DNA of 64,000 bases from Mikania micrantha (Eukaryota > Streptophyta > Magnoliopsida > Asterales > Asteraceae), in NCBI GenBank assembly GCA_009363875.1, contig CM018680.1, positions 58,367,563 to 58,431,562 of the forward strand. Reading direction: 5' to 3'. The translations under genes and the position numbers were made by a program. The number at the start of each line of letters is the position of its first letter. Position 1 is the stretch's first letter. Of the stretch, positions 1 to 12,891 are shown piece after piece. Under the pieces are notes generated by a model. It worked only from the letters and a program-made list of their open reading frames with translations. It was not told the DNA's origin and did not search any database.

Positions 1-59
1 ATGACCGATCTAAGATGAAACTCATTTTAAAATAATATGTGGATAACATAAAAAACATA

Positions 60-3000
60 TGTCACACCCCGGGCCGGCGGGAACGGATCTTGTTTTCCCG
101 TCGGGCGGAAGGTTTCCGGGGCGCGATATCTTGAGTGATAATCAATTGATCAGATTGTTTACATAGCATATGATAAATAAATGAGACATGCTAACACATT
201 CATGATATAGAATTACAAGATTAAATTACAATGTATTGTTCATAATTTAATCAAGTAAATCTATCAAAAAGAATCAATGTAACTATATCTTGTATATGTA
301 CAAGATATACAAAAGATGATTCATTGTCTAGTCATCAAAAGTATGCAATATCCAAAAGTAGCTAGGTCTTCTAAAAGTCCTCTAGCTAGTCCTTGCATAT
401 ATGTAACTACACATGTTCGTCACCTGAGAAAACATGCGTTTAAACAAAATCAACACTAGGTTGGTGAGTTCATAAATTTGAATATTGAAAACCTTGAATA
501 TTTCACACACAGTCACAAAGTCATACTTGATATTTGCAATGATTGATTCACCTGTTCCACCCAATGACCACTCCTTAGTTATATGTACAAGTAGGATATC
601 ACCTGATCAAGCATGCTTATATATAGGGCATACGAAAGGGTCAAGCCTAGACGCCATCCCACCACATGCTCAGTCAAGTTCCACACTACTTGCGATACAA
701 CTAAGGATATCCATTTCCCAGTTGTTCAACATGTCTGATATGTATTCATTTGTTATGTCATATGTAGAATAATATAATATGAGGGGTTTAGTTATCAAAC
801 CAAAGTATTGATAATCCCTCGATGTGTTAAGGAATTTAGATTAATTTAATCTCGTCCTTATATTATTCCATTACTTGTGGGGTTAACTGTTGTTTCACTT
901 TTAAATATTAAGAGTGTTAGTTAACCATTTGTAATTTGTTCTTGAACTATAGTGCATAGAGCCTAAAAGGAACCCATTGAAATCCTCACGTAATCAGATT
1001 TCAATGCATCCGATTTACCTCTACCACTTTGTATACCCAAAGACCTCATCAAAACAGTTACTAGTAATGTGACATGAGAATATAAATTACTCAGTCTACT
1101 AGACAACAAGAAACGATGGATTAATTACTTATCACTGCAGATTAATATCACCATGTGTCGCTTTCCAGAACCTGACTTGAAGTCGCCCTGTCACCGGTCA
1201 TACGTTACCGGCCAATGAATCAATACGATCAACATACTAGCCCTACAAGCTAGAGGTTTGTCAAACCTATGGTACCACTATGATATCGTCGGTTTAGTCA
1301 CGTCAAACTAACTGGTCAGCGAATTATAGGGGCTTACATGATCAACTTGTACAAATGGCACATGATTGGAGTGATATAATACAACAGGTCAATAGTAACT
1401 AATTGTAATTTGCGTGCATCCGTGTTATTGTTCTCAATGTCATATGTTCTCCTTGTTATTAACAAGGTTAAATAAGAACTTGTCTTATTACATTATGTTA
1501 ATTATTTGGGTGAATGATGTTGTTGTCATGAAGTTACATTATCATGATTATCATTCTTTGTTCCATGTTCTCTTGTAATATGTGTTGAGTTGTAAAGCTA
1601 AGTGTTTAAAGGAATTGTCCTAATACACTTACTTAACTCTTGTATCGAATGTTATTTCAAAGATACATAGTATCTTTGTATCATTCATATATTTGCCTGT
1701 GATTGTTCCAACGTTTGTTTATGTAAGAATAACTAAGTGTTATAAGATAAGATCTTACAACTATGTTATTATAAGGTGATGATGAACTAATACGATATAT
1801 TATTTCTTTCATCTGGTTATCCCTGTCATATCATGATCATACAAGCATGCATACAAAGATAAGCGATAATAAACAATTAAGTATTATCAAAAATCAATGT
1901 AATTGCAATATATTAAGCAAAACTTTTAAGTAAATAAAAGTAAAGCATGTTTCTCAGCCCCGAGAGTTTAAAATCAGTTAAGATTAAAGAAAAGGGGCAT
2001 ATGAACTCACCTTGTAGTAGTTATTGTTGACTTAGCTTAAATAGAAATGCACGCGCTCTTGATTGTACTTGATGTTGTTTTCACGATCCTGTATTGATTT
2101 CACGTTGTTCTTAGCTTATAAGTATACATTTGTAGGGATTTGTGTGTGTATGTGTTAGCCATAACCTTGGCTAACACGCGTAAGTCTCGGTCTTCATTCG
2201 GCCCATTGTTCAATTTACATTGATTTTACTCAGTGGTGTTGATTTCATGTTTGTTGTTTAATTTGACTTGAACTCATTACTTGTAGTGCAAGCTTTGAAA
2301 CTGACACATTTATTTTAAGTCCAATTTGAGCTCTTAGGTTAAGGACTTGGAACCCCTAGTGTCTTGTAAAAAGATTTGAATGGTATTAATTTAATGCCTT
2401 TTGTCACTTTTAAAATCATTAGTTAACACATTTAAAAGACAATGTTTTAGATCATTTATCTTTTGGTTAACCACACCTCACTAACTTTGTAGTAGGTTTT
2501 CCAATTCACATGTATGATTATCATCAAAATGCATTTGTTTATTTTAAACATTGTTTGGGCCGAATGACGTAAGGGCCGTATATAGGTGTGGACCTATCTA
2601 TTGGGCCACAAAAATTGTGTGAGTGACACCCCATAGGCCGAACTAACGATCTGGGCCGTAACAGTAAGTGGGGCTGCATACTTGGGCCGACTGATGGGCT
2701 GGGTGTGAGGTTGGGCCTTGTAATTCGATGTTTAGCTGAATGATTAAGTATGTGGGCCAATTATGTGTGAATCTTATGGTTGGGCCAAATCCTTGGGCCT
2801 TGGGCCGAAGGAGTGTTGCTGCGCCAGGTGGTGTGATCCTGGTCGAATAACCAAAGCCCAACGAATGAATGTGGCTTCCTAGTCCAGACGGATCAAAATG
2901 GTGGTCGAATGAGGTTTCCGGTCATGGTGTGCTTGGCCGAATGTCCTCTCTTTCATGGAGCTGCTTGGCCGAATAGAGCATTACACCGAATGACCATGTT

Positions 3001-4367
3001 TGGTCGATTGAAAGGTAGACTAGGCGACTGAAACTCTGGTCGAATGAAGGTGATGGCTGCTGAATGGAAGTTGGGAGTATGCGGAGAGAATGAGGTAGTC
3101 ATGAGTGGTGATTCGGTCGTCCAATGACCCCAGACCCATTCGGCCGAAAGGCCTTATTCGACCAGCTGGTTCGCGGGTTGGCTAGGGTGGCTAAATCAAA
3201 TTCCTAGCCACGGTCCATGATGGTTCAGGTGTTGGTGGGTGTTAGGACTGAGTTTTGAGAGTGGAGGACTCAAAAGTGGAGGTCTAGAACTGGTTTTGTA
3301 GGTGGTGGTCGCATCAAGGGTGAGAAACCCTAATTTCGTGACTTTTTGTTGCTTCATATCTCGAATTTCAGTGGGTATCTCTCTAGATCGGTTGTACTTT
3401 CGTGTAGAGGGGATCAAGATCTTCGTTTAGGTTCAAGAACCACTCAATTTCGTTGAGAAATGAGGGAGATATGGTAGAGAGAAGCTTGAAAATGGGGGTT
3501 GGGGGTGAAAACTGGGATTAGGGTTTGGTGTGGGGAAGAAGAAGTGAAAATGAGTAAAAAATGAACTCATTCAAGGTATTTATACCACGAGTGAGTTCGG
3601 GTTTGTTTTTGTTGCTCGGTTCGCGTTTTCATTGCGTTTCCGGAATGTTACGCGCGTATTTTACGTGTTTTAAATAAAGATAGTTTCTTTATTTATTCTT
3701 GATGAGTTTCAAAATTGTAAAACATTAAAATGTTTTATTTTCTTAATATATTGTCGTTCGTGTCGTTTTCGTTTTCGTTTCGTCAGAACGCGTCGCCTTC
3801 GCGCGTATTCGCTCGAATCGTCACCCGAACGAACACGACGATGGTTTTGCTTTCCGACTTTTGTTTTCTACTTTTCAGTCATTATTTCAGAATTCCAAAC
3901 TCGCAGATATGTTTGTGTGAATCGTCACCCACGCAAACACATTGTCAGTTCGTTATTCTGAAATAACACTGGAATTATGTTTGAATTGTGTTTCCTCACT
4001 GACGGACTCAACTAAACTTCCCGTTTTCACATTGTTTTCGTACTGATTTGTCGGTCATCTGATTCCTGTCATCTGTGGATATCAGATCGCAACCGACTTG
4101 TTCTTGTTGTTTACTTGAACACCTTTGTTTCTCTTGTTTCGTTGTATTATCTGTACTTAGGTTTTCACCTAAATACTATAACTTATTATTTATAATGAGT
4201 GTTGTACTTATGGTATTTAAGTTTTCACTTAAATACGTACAATTGTTTCCTTGTATTTTGAATTCTGTTAACACAACACTGTTCACATACATGTATTTAC
4301 ACACCGTAAATAGTGGAAGTACACATACCGTACGGACTTGCCGGACGATTTGGTACTGGATGTCACA
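60..4367. mobile_element. LTR-like block, probably a solo or truncated LTR of a retrotransposon
   Basis: The block opens with TGTCACACCCCGG, a common start of plant LTRs, followed by a GC-rich stretch. It can be read to a TGTCACA at 4361-4367, which gives TG...CA ends. Inside, 2540-3180 is GC-rich and repeats a GGCCGAAT / GGTCGAAT motif many times, and 3600-3870 is rich in TTCG and TTTTCG. No gag, pol or second LTR is seen. The five bases before position 60 (ACATA) do not match those after 4367 (GTATA), so the right end is uncertain. The solo-LTR reading is inference from end sequence and length. No open frame here looks like a real gene. Confidence 0.42.
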
Positions 4368-4623
4368 GTATATGTGTAAGAAATTTTAACACCTTTATAA
4401 TGTGTATCACACATTTTGAAATGTGTAGCCTATAGTACTTAATTAGTATTAATATTAATATTATATAATGATTATTATTAATTAACTATTATTATCGTTG
4501 CTAGTGAAAATCAACAAAAGTGACATACATAATAATAATTACTAAATAATAATAATAATAATTAATAATGATTATTACTAATATTGTATAATTTTAATAC
4601 TAATTACTATATATTAATTAAAT

Positions 4624-4883
4624 ACCATTGGGCTTATAGCCTAGTGGTACTCCTTGACCACCAACAATGGGAGGTCTTGAGTTCGATTCTCGCCTTGAGC
4701 AAAAAATGTTTTGGGTGAGCTGAGGGTTTTCTCAGTGTGAGTTTCCTCCTAGATGGTGTGGCGGTTCCTCGATTCGGCACTCGCCAACACCCGGCTTTAA
4801 ATGTTTTCGGGGGTTGGTAGCGGTCTGTGGTCGCAGGCGTAGGTTGTTGGTTCCAAGGACTTGTTTAACTGTTCAAAAAATAA
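4624..4883 (+). mobile_element. tRNA-derived SINE with perfect 15-bp TSD
   Basis: A box A-like stretch (TAGCCTAGTGGTACT, about 4637-4651) and a box B-like stretch (GAGTTCGATTCTC, 4679-4691) form an internal RNA polymerase III promoter. The body ends in a short A-rich tail near 4875-4883. The element is flanked by ATATATTAATTAAAT at 4609-4623 and again at 4884-4898, a perfect 15-bp target-site duplication, so insertion is recent. It lies in AT-rich intergenic sequence. Confidence 0.85.
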
Positions 4884-4898
4884 ATATATTAATTAAAT

Positions 4899-7800
4899 GA
4901 TAAAAAACTTACAAAGGGATTGACCGCCGCATTTTTTGACTTACATTACACATATTAATCAATAGTTATTATTTTATTAATATATATAATAATCATTATT
5001 TAATTAAAAAAAAGATTTACAACTGTAGACCAAACTTTCAAATGTATGTATGCTAGTGGGTTTCCACGCGTTGCGGCAGAAAGTCTGTCAAGATTTATAA
5101 TATCAGTAAGTATACACGATCTCGTATATTATAACACAGACATAAAAACACGTTACAACAATTGTCTCTTCGACGTAAAACTTAAAGTGCAGCCGTCATA
5201 AATGTGCCCGTCATACCATAACAGAAAAAATGTCATGTTTAGTTATAAAATTTAGTATTAATAAACACAAACTTAAGACGACCAAATAAAACGGTAAAAA
5301 CTTAATTATTATAATTAATTATTATTTAATAATTACTATTATTAATTAATTTTGAGTTTATCTTCCTACCATGTTAACATAATCACGAATATCAAAACAT
5401 GGACCAAAAATCGATTGAACGCCTATCAATACGTCATAAACCAATAATTAAAACGTCAGCAGCAAAAGTTTTTGACTTTTGAGTGTTGGTTAATTAATAA
5501 TAATAATAATTTACTCATTATTATTATCGCTTATAGCCGCTTTTTTTGACTTTCACTACACACGTTAATCAATTATTATTAAATGAAAATCAATTAACAC
5601 TGTAGATTTAACTTCTAAATGTATGTTTATATAATATTAATTTGGTTTAAAGTTCATACTGGTGATGTATATATGAAATATGCTCAAACAAGGGCTTACG
5701 ACCCAAAAAAAATATAAAGCTCTTAATTTTTTTTGAAAACTTTTATATGTAGGGGGACTTCTTTTGGTAAATGTGTTTTTTTAGCTCATGGATTCTGAAA
5801 GAAATATAAGATAAAACAAAGATCCATATAAAAGCCTTCTAATATTCAATTCAAAAGGATTTTTCAAAAAAACTTTAATTACAAACTTTTTATTAAAGAA
5901 TTTGCATTTAAAAACTATAAAGATAAATTTAATCCAAACATTTTATACGTGTAAATATAAACATTTTTTTTAACTTCACAAAATATAAAGTTTTAGTTTA
6001 TTATTTATGGTCACAAGCACATGTAAAAGAAGACTTTTAAAGTAATACTTTATAAAAGACATTGTCTTTTTGTTGCGCTTAGTTTTAGGACTCTAAAAAT
6101 GATTGAGTTGATTATTTATGGTTTTGGCTCATGGTTATGTATGGAATTTTGTTTAAATGTAAAAATAAGTCCAACAATACACTCGAGTTATCCAAAAAAA
6201 ACAAAAATTAAACATTATGTCTTTGATTTGCAAAGAATGCACCTATTCGTCAAAAAATCGTGCACATGGACAAGGGTTGTAATCTACCAATATAAGATGT
6301 CGTCTAGCTATAGAACCATGTTTTGAATTGTGGATTGAATGTTTCGTATGGTATAATATACAACTAGTACGCTTGATATCATGGGCGTCTTCAAAGGCGG
6401 AGGGGTGACCGTACCCTTCTTTTTCCGTCCGTAATGTTAATTTTTCGGCCGAAATGTTATTTTTAGTTAAAAATAGTGGTTTTGTCCTCTCTTCGCTTCA
6501 AAAAATTAAAATGTATTTCCACCCCTCTTAATACGCTCAAGCTCCATCACTGCTTAATATTATTAATTATTATGTTATTTCACAACTTGTTTAGGCTTGT
6601 ACAACCAAAATTATGAGTTGATGGTTTGAAGAAATTTAAAGAATTGACAAATTGTTGAGTTTGTTGAATCGTTTGAAGGTTTTCTCAAACAATGTACCAA
6701 TCTAATAATTTGATGAAGTCTACACATATGGGGATAAAAATCGAGAACAATATCATTTATAGTGAGAGATTGATATGATAAAGTTGTATTTGTTTAGATT
6801 ATTTGTAAAAAAATCAAAATAACAATTCAGTTTTAGTTTTGTAAATATATATATTGGTATCTGTTGACGATAAACATTGGTATCATTGCCATCGTTGTCG
6901 TAATCAATAAGAGTCAATGTCGTTATGACCGCCGTTATCATCGCCATTGTGATCATATCAGTTATAATCGTCACCATCGCAACAGGAATAACATTTGTCG
7001 TCGTAATAGTTATAACATTTGTATGGATATTTGTGGTCCCAAAATGACGCATCAAATGATTCAAAAACAAAAATAGAAATAAAAGAAAATTTTGGGCCCT
7101 TATTAGCCTTAATGACCCGTAAGGTTGCACAAATAAGGCTGTTTATCCATGGCTCGTATTATATCTGACTGTTTGCCGAATTACGACCGTATTCATTTAG
7201 CAAATGAGTGATGTAACATTGCTCATTTTTTGCATACGACCAACTGAATTAGAGTTGTATTACCGTATACAGTCTAATATTTAGATATCTAATTGGGTGT
7301 ACAACACACCCTGGTTATCAATCGAACCATATATGTTTGGCAAAATGGGCAGGTTGGGTAACGAGTCAGAACGGATTCGGGTTAGGATGGATTTAGGTCA
7401 GAACGGGTTTTAAGCAAAATCAGTTCAGGCCTAAATGGATTGTTCTTAAAAAACATCACTTTAATTTAACTTTAAACGTGTTATAAGTAAACAAATAGTC
7501 CATTTGGATAATTTTTAGTGATTTTCTCATCAAATATATTATTAATCATTTTTAAATGTTTGAATCCATTGCATTTACATACTTTTTTTGTTACATATCT
7601 TGATCCGTATTGTGTTTAAGTGTTATCCATCTCAACCCATTCAATATTATGATGTTACACATTTCAACTCATTATACTACAATTGTTTACCCAAACCAAC
7701 CCATTTCCTTTGACATGGGCAAAAATTGACACATCTAGAACCATACTATGATCAAACATCCAAACCAAGTTTTTTTTAGAACGACGGTTAATGCAACGGA

Positions 7801-9289
7801 AAGACCGTTGTCTCAGAGTGCAGTGACTGAGTATTGAAACCCCAGCCTTACACTCATGCTACAATTGCAACATTGCATTTTTCACTGGCATTAAAGAAGT
7901 TCCTCATGCTGCGATTGCTTGACAAAACATAACATGCAGCTAGAGTGGCGCATTGTGACAATAAACAATTAAACACGTTTAATGACAAATGATTAATGCA
8001 CGTACAAGTGCTCCCCAATGAAGGAAGATATTCATTCGTATGATCTATGTGCATCTCTTAGCTAACTGTTATATCAAGTATATGTACAAATGTATTGTCA
8101 TTCTTCTAAAAAGAGGTAGGCTTGACTTGTATTGTATTGAAAGCGTTGAAAATTTTATTTTGAGTGACAATATACTCAAAAAGATATTATTTAAACATAA
8201 TATTTAAATAACTTAGAAACTCGTGTAATTTGATTGAATAAATAAAAAATTAAATAATTATTTAGTTAAAAAATATAATAATTATTTGTAATTAAAGGTA
8301 TTATCTAAAAATATATTATTTTAGTAAGGATATTATTTAATAATACAGATGTGTGAAAAATAAGAATACATTATTTAATGACATGCACATGTTTATTTAA
8401 TATAAGGGGTAACAAAACAAAATTGAAAAGACACTACAAGATAACATACATTTATTTTTTCGCTGTCCTTTTATTTCAGTAGATTTTGATTTTTGAGTGT
8501 CGACCTTGTTTCTAAACGTTGTTGTCGTTAGTATTGGGTCCAGTTATGTTTTGAACAACGACAGCACCAGCAGCAGAAACGACGACAAGGTTACCACCCA
8601 CCGACACCGTTACTCTTTATCCAATCTACCACTCATCACCACCCACCGATAACGTTACCCACCGACACCTACCACCATCACCTACCACTGTCACCGCCAG
8701 CCACCACCACCAGCAACAAATCCCGCCACCCCACCGTGACTGTTGCCACCCCTGCCACCCGCCACTATCACTCACCACTACCCACCCCTATCGCCGCCAC
8801 CCACCACCGCACGACCCACCTCCACCACCACCCACCGCCATTTTCACAACTCACTACCGTTATCCATAACCTTAAAATGATTGTAAATATAAGAATGCCC
8901 TTTTAGGTTATTTTAAAAAGTCCTTTTGCAAAAGCCAATTCAAATACATTTTTAAAAACTTAATTTCAAAATATCATAAGCTAATAAACACTTTTGGGAA
9001 AAATGTTCTTTAAAAGTCAAACAAACAATCACAAACAGGGCCTTAAACAACTTTTTAACACCTCAAATTTATCATTTTCCCGCCTATTACATGATAAAAA
9101 CTAATTATTATACAGATCTTTATAAAATTGAATATATACTTATTTTGTTCATTATTTGAACATATTAAACGCAAACTCTAATTCTTGTATTACATGATTC
9201 TTCATTTGTATGATTTTTTCTTTTAAGAGATTCGTTCGTCAATAATTTGTATATACATTAAAAAATTTTATGTTTTCTTATCATTTAAC
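4899..9289. other. AT-rich intergenic sequence without a supported gene
   Basis: No reading frame here resembles a protein I recognise. The stretch holds long TAATAATAA-type runs (5280-5340, 5490-5530). It has a diverged pair of related segments (about 4920-5050 and 5530-5630, each with a TTTTTTTGACTT start and an ACTGTAGA...AAATGTATG end). It also has a foldback-like region around 7320-7740 built from GGGTTGGGT / AACCAACCC motifs, and a CACC-rich low-complexity patch at 8580-8850. Confidence 0.6.
8580..8850. repeat. CACC/CCACCA-rich low-complexity tract
   Basis: About 270 bases are dominated by ACCACCACCCACC-type runs with almost no G on the plus strand, in sharp contrast to the AT-rich surroundings. 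It contains no long open frame with a start codon. It is likely a degenerate microsatellite or a remnant of a proline/threonine-rich or simple repeat; no function is assigned. Confidence 0.6.
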
Positions 9290-9530
9290 CCTTGTGGTTT
9301 GAGTGTTTTAACTATTTTGGCCCAAAATAAAATCTTATATCAATTCAACCCCTGTGATTTAAACAACTATCAGTTTTGACCCCTCAAACTTTACTATTGT
9401 AACGGTTTTGGGCCAAAATCTAACTATGATTAAGGGACAAAAACGTTAGTTGTCTAAACCATAGGGGCTCAATTGATAGAAGATTCTATTTTGGGCCAAA
9501 ATGGTTAAAACATTTAAACACATAGGCCAA
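9290..9530. repeat. Foldback (inverted-repeat) element with arms of about 80 bp
   Basis: The left arm (about 9297-9375, with ATTTTGGCCCAAAATA and TCAATTCAACCCCTGTG) is the reverse complement, with mismatches, of the right arm (about 9445-9525, with CATAGGGGCTCAATTGATAG and TATTTTGGGCCAAAATGG). A spacer of about 70 bases separates them. It is non-coding and resembles a degraded MITE. Confidence 0.65.
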
Positions 9531-9890
9531 AACCGTAATTTACTCAAAAGAAAATTACTAGGTTTGCATCATCCAAGCACAAACCCTATCTCTTATCTTC
9601 ATCCTGAGCTGGTATTGGACCAATCAATTCAAGCAAGGGCTTAGCACTGTTAAAATGTAAGGCTCTATATAATAATCAAGCAACCAAATATACATAATCT
9701 CCAATGTTTTTAAAACCCGACTCCTCTTACTACTTCACTGATTGGATTGGTCATACCGGATTTAAAAATATGATCGCTTGATATGTATTATAAAATTTGT
9801 ATATGTAATTTAATATAATAAATTGAAATTTGGTTCAACCAATGTGGTTCAACGATCCAACTACCTGGTTCACTCGTCCTCGGTAGGCTC

Positions 9891-11126
9891 TGATCACGTA
9901 GTAGATGCTTGCGTTATTTGATGTGTAACTACGTGATTTTATTGATTTTTGGCTCGAAACACGTTTACTTTTAGTATGCTTATGAATTTCAGGTGTCAAG
10001 CGGTTAATGACGTGTTCGGGAGCTTATTGGATGGTTAGAAGAGAAGCCGAGTGATCAAGAGTGTAAAAACATGAAGTTCGGAAGGCCAAAACTTTGCGGA
10101 TACATAACTGGAGCTCGGAGATGAGTTACGGGGCCCATAATTTATGAAACTTGAGTTTCTCGACGAGACGAAGTTTTTGGTAAGGTCAGCTTGGGCGTAT
10201 GATACAGCCAACCTGGCGTATCATTCGGCCAGCGTACCATACTCCCAGTTTTGAGCGTTGGCAGAAAGTTCTGGACGTAGGATAAGGATTTGGGCGTACC
10301 ATATGCCCGTGCCAGGCATATGATACGCCGGAGGCCGGGAAACTCGAATTTTCTGCTAATCTTTCCCATATTTAAGCCAATATCTTAGGGTTTCGATATA
10401 GGCTACTTTCTGGACGAAATTAGGGCGAAAAAGTGACGCTTTTGGGCATCAAAACTCTTCTGAATTCATCCGTGATCATAGAATCATCATCCAAATCAAG
10501 AATCAAAACGTGCTAATAACGATAAGCGGTTAATTTTCCTTTGTAATTGCTTCCAGGCAATTAGGTTAGTGGATGAACTTTGATTGAATGTTTAAACTTA
10601 GGTTTTTGGGTTGTTTTCGTTTAGATAACTCGAATTCAATTGTGGTTTGATTGATGTAAACGATTTATTTGTGTTTAAGCTTACGTTTTGCCATCAATGA
10701 TTCGGTTTTCTTGCATCGTTTACTCATTGGTATTTGTATGTTGCTTTACATATCTAAATTGACAATTGTGTGAATGAGCAACTCTTAAACGTTTGTTCCA
10801 TTGTTGTCACTTTGATCAAACCAATTAACAAAATCATGTATATGTGACTTCCAACTAAGTTTAACCTAAAATCATTGTGATTCTACTAACCTAAACCCCG
10901 AAGTGATTACATTTTTCTTAATTGTTTTTAAATCATTATTTTAAACGGATTTCTTGAATCAATTCAATTCCAAGTTTACATTTCTTAGTTAATCAAGTAA
11001 TCAATTAAAGCTTAGTACTTTCAAATGATTTCCTGAGGAGACGACCTTACTTACCCGTGCAATAGTCATAGGTAGCTAAGTCCTTACTTTTACATTGTTT
11101 TTGATTGACCTACGACACATCGATCA
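9891..11126. mobile_element. Solo LTR, 1,236 bp, TSD GGCTC
   Basis: The element starts TGATCACGTAG and ends ACATCGATCA, giving inverted termini TGATC...GATCA. It is flanked on both sides by GGCTC (9886-9890 and 11127-11131), a 5-bp target-site duplication. No internal gag-pol, second LTR or primer site adjoins it, so it is best read as the product of LTR-LTR recombination. The composition (a GC-richer first part with GGCGTATGATAC repeats, then a T-rich second half) recalls Ty3/gypsy LTRs, but the family is inference. Confidence 0.85.
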
Positions 11127-11992
11127 GGCTCCTAGTGCACTTAAATAACATTTCAAGCAGGCTAACCAGACCAATTCCTAATCCAACAGTTCAATCAGTC
11201 AGTTTATACATAATCACCATGAGACCTTAATCATCCATAGAAATACTAAAGAGATTTTAACCATCATGTTTAGAATTCATAAAAAATAAGAATACATTCT
11301 CAATTAAAAAGCGTTTTATATTTGGCATAATATTTTTTAACATCTAATAAGATCGGATAATTAGTCAAATTAAGAATGAAAGCTCGTTTCTTTTTCTTTC
11401 TCTATAATCAAAATGAAATTAATTGAAGTCATTAGACCTATCCATATATAGATTCGTAAACACCAAAAATAACGTGTAAAAACTATCTCAAAACTCCAGC
11501 TACATGTCCATACGCTAAACACGGTATATGTAGCCAATCAATATGTATTAGACTACAACTAGAATTCTTTATTAGTTAATACACAATAATTATTTAACAT
11601 ATATCCTAATACCTCAATTATAGGATGATTGACAATTATCCACTAATTAACTAATAATATAATGACTAACTTCTAACTCAAGTTAATATATTCAAACCGT
11701 ATGCTCCACGCAATGCGCCCTAAGTAACGATAAGATAAATCCCAACAACCGAGTACTCTACCGTTGAGGTAGCAACCCAAATAGAAAAATGGTACGCAGA
11801 TACAATCTAAATAGAACAAAATGAATAAATCAAAGCATTAATATACTGTGAAAAAAAATGAAAAAATATTTCTAATCTATTTGGAACATAAAAATGACTA
11901 AATTTGATGAAAAAATAAAAATTTCCCGATTCACTTTGTATATGATTATGTGATAATTTTCATACGAAACTGGCAATAAAAACCGTAGTCAC

Positions 11993-12487
11993 TAGGGGTG
12001 TAAACAAACCAAGGCAGCGAGTGAAATACTCGAGATCGGATCGGTAAAAAGCTCGACCGAGGAGTGGCTCGTTTAGTTATCGAGCCCGAGCTCGAGCTTT
12101 ACATATCGAGCTCGAGCCGGCTCACGAGCCTTTACAAGCTTTTTGAATATATAATTTTTATTTATTATATTAAGTGTTTATTTATAAAATTAATTATTTT
12201 TACATATAAAATTATGATAAATATATTTAAATCAAAATATTTTATGTTAAATTTAGAAAATATAATTATAAATATAATTAAATTAGTAATTAAAGTAAAT
12301 AAATAAAATAAATAAAATAAATAAAATCTAAACGAGCCGAGCTCGAGCCTACAAAATTTCTAACGAACCAAGCTCGAGCCTAGTAAATAAAGCTATTAAC
12401 GAGCCGAGCTCGAGCCCGAATTTATCTAAACGAGCCGAGCTCAAGCCTTAACGAGCTCGGGATCGGCTCGGCTCGTTTACACCCCTA
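11993..12487. mobile_element. hAT-like non-autonomous element full of GAGCTCGAGCC palindromes
   Basis: The termini are inverted: TAGGGGTGTAAACAAACC at the left and GGCTCGTTTACACCCCTA at the right. The flanks GTAGTCAC (11985-11992) and GTAGCTAC (12488-12495) fit an 8-bp hAT target-site duplication with two differences. Both sub-terminal regions hold degenerate CGAGCCGAGCTCGAGCC arrays, and the centre is almost pure A/T. No transposase is encoded. Confidence 0.75.
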
Positions 12488-12495
12488 GTAGCTAC

Positions 12496-12891
12496 AAATG
12501 CCGACTGTTTCCTACTCCATTATAGCCTGATTTGGCAAATAACTAGATTCAACCAAACAGCCAATCATAAGTATGTCAAAATCGGTTTGGGTCAGAACTC
12601 AAAATGAACAACTTCTTATTATGGATCAAAGCATACAACCACTTTTTGTCCATCCTTTCTTGGATTTTATCTAACAAAACAATCTAAACAAGATGAAAAA
12701 ACTATATTATCGAATCGGTAATCTAATTTTTGAAATGAAAAAGATTAGGACGGTTATATGTATAATCCATACCTACGCAATTAATATGAGACCACCATTT
12801 CTTTTAATGATTGATGCAAAGGGGGGATTAGGAAAATTCATTTACATACCATATACATGTTGATCAATTTGTAGGCAGGCTGGTGGTTAAG
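12496..12891. other. 3' flank of the PRAF gene
   Basis: This is the downstream side of the minus-strand PRAF gene and should hold its 3' untranslated region. I see no further coding similarity and no strong poly(A) signal that I would place with confidence. Confidence 0.4.

Noticed and set aside
2539..3417. Minus-strand ORFs of about 73 codons in the GC-rich part of the first block
   Set aside because: Several frames are open because the region is GC-rich; no domain or exon structure is recognisable.
55..4372. Target-site duplication for the first LTR-like block
   Set aside because: ACATA before the start does not match GTATA after the proposed end, and GTGACA|TACAT at about 4521 also fails. 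No TSD is claimed.
4637..4691. Functional tRNA gene
   Set aside because: A and B boxes are present, but the acceptor and anticodon arms do not pair, and the body continues as a SINE with TSD.
6753..7130. 125-codon minus-strand ORF rich in Thr, Ile and Met
   Set aside because: The peptide comes from degenerate ATC/GTC trinucleotide-like repeats; the plus strand is open as well, and no domain is seen.
12064..12306. 80-codon plus-strand ORF
   Set aside because: It lies wholly inside the hAT-like element; its second half is poly(Ile/Lys/Asn) from AT-rich sequence.
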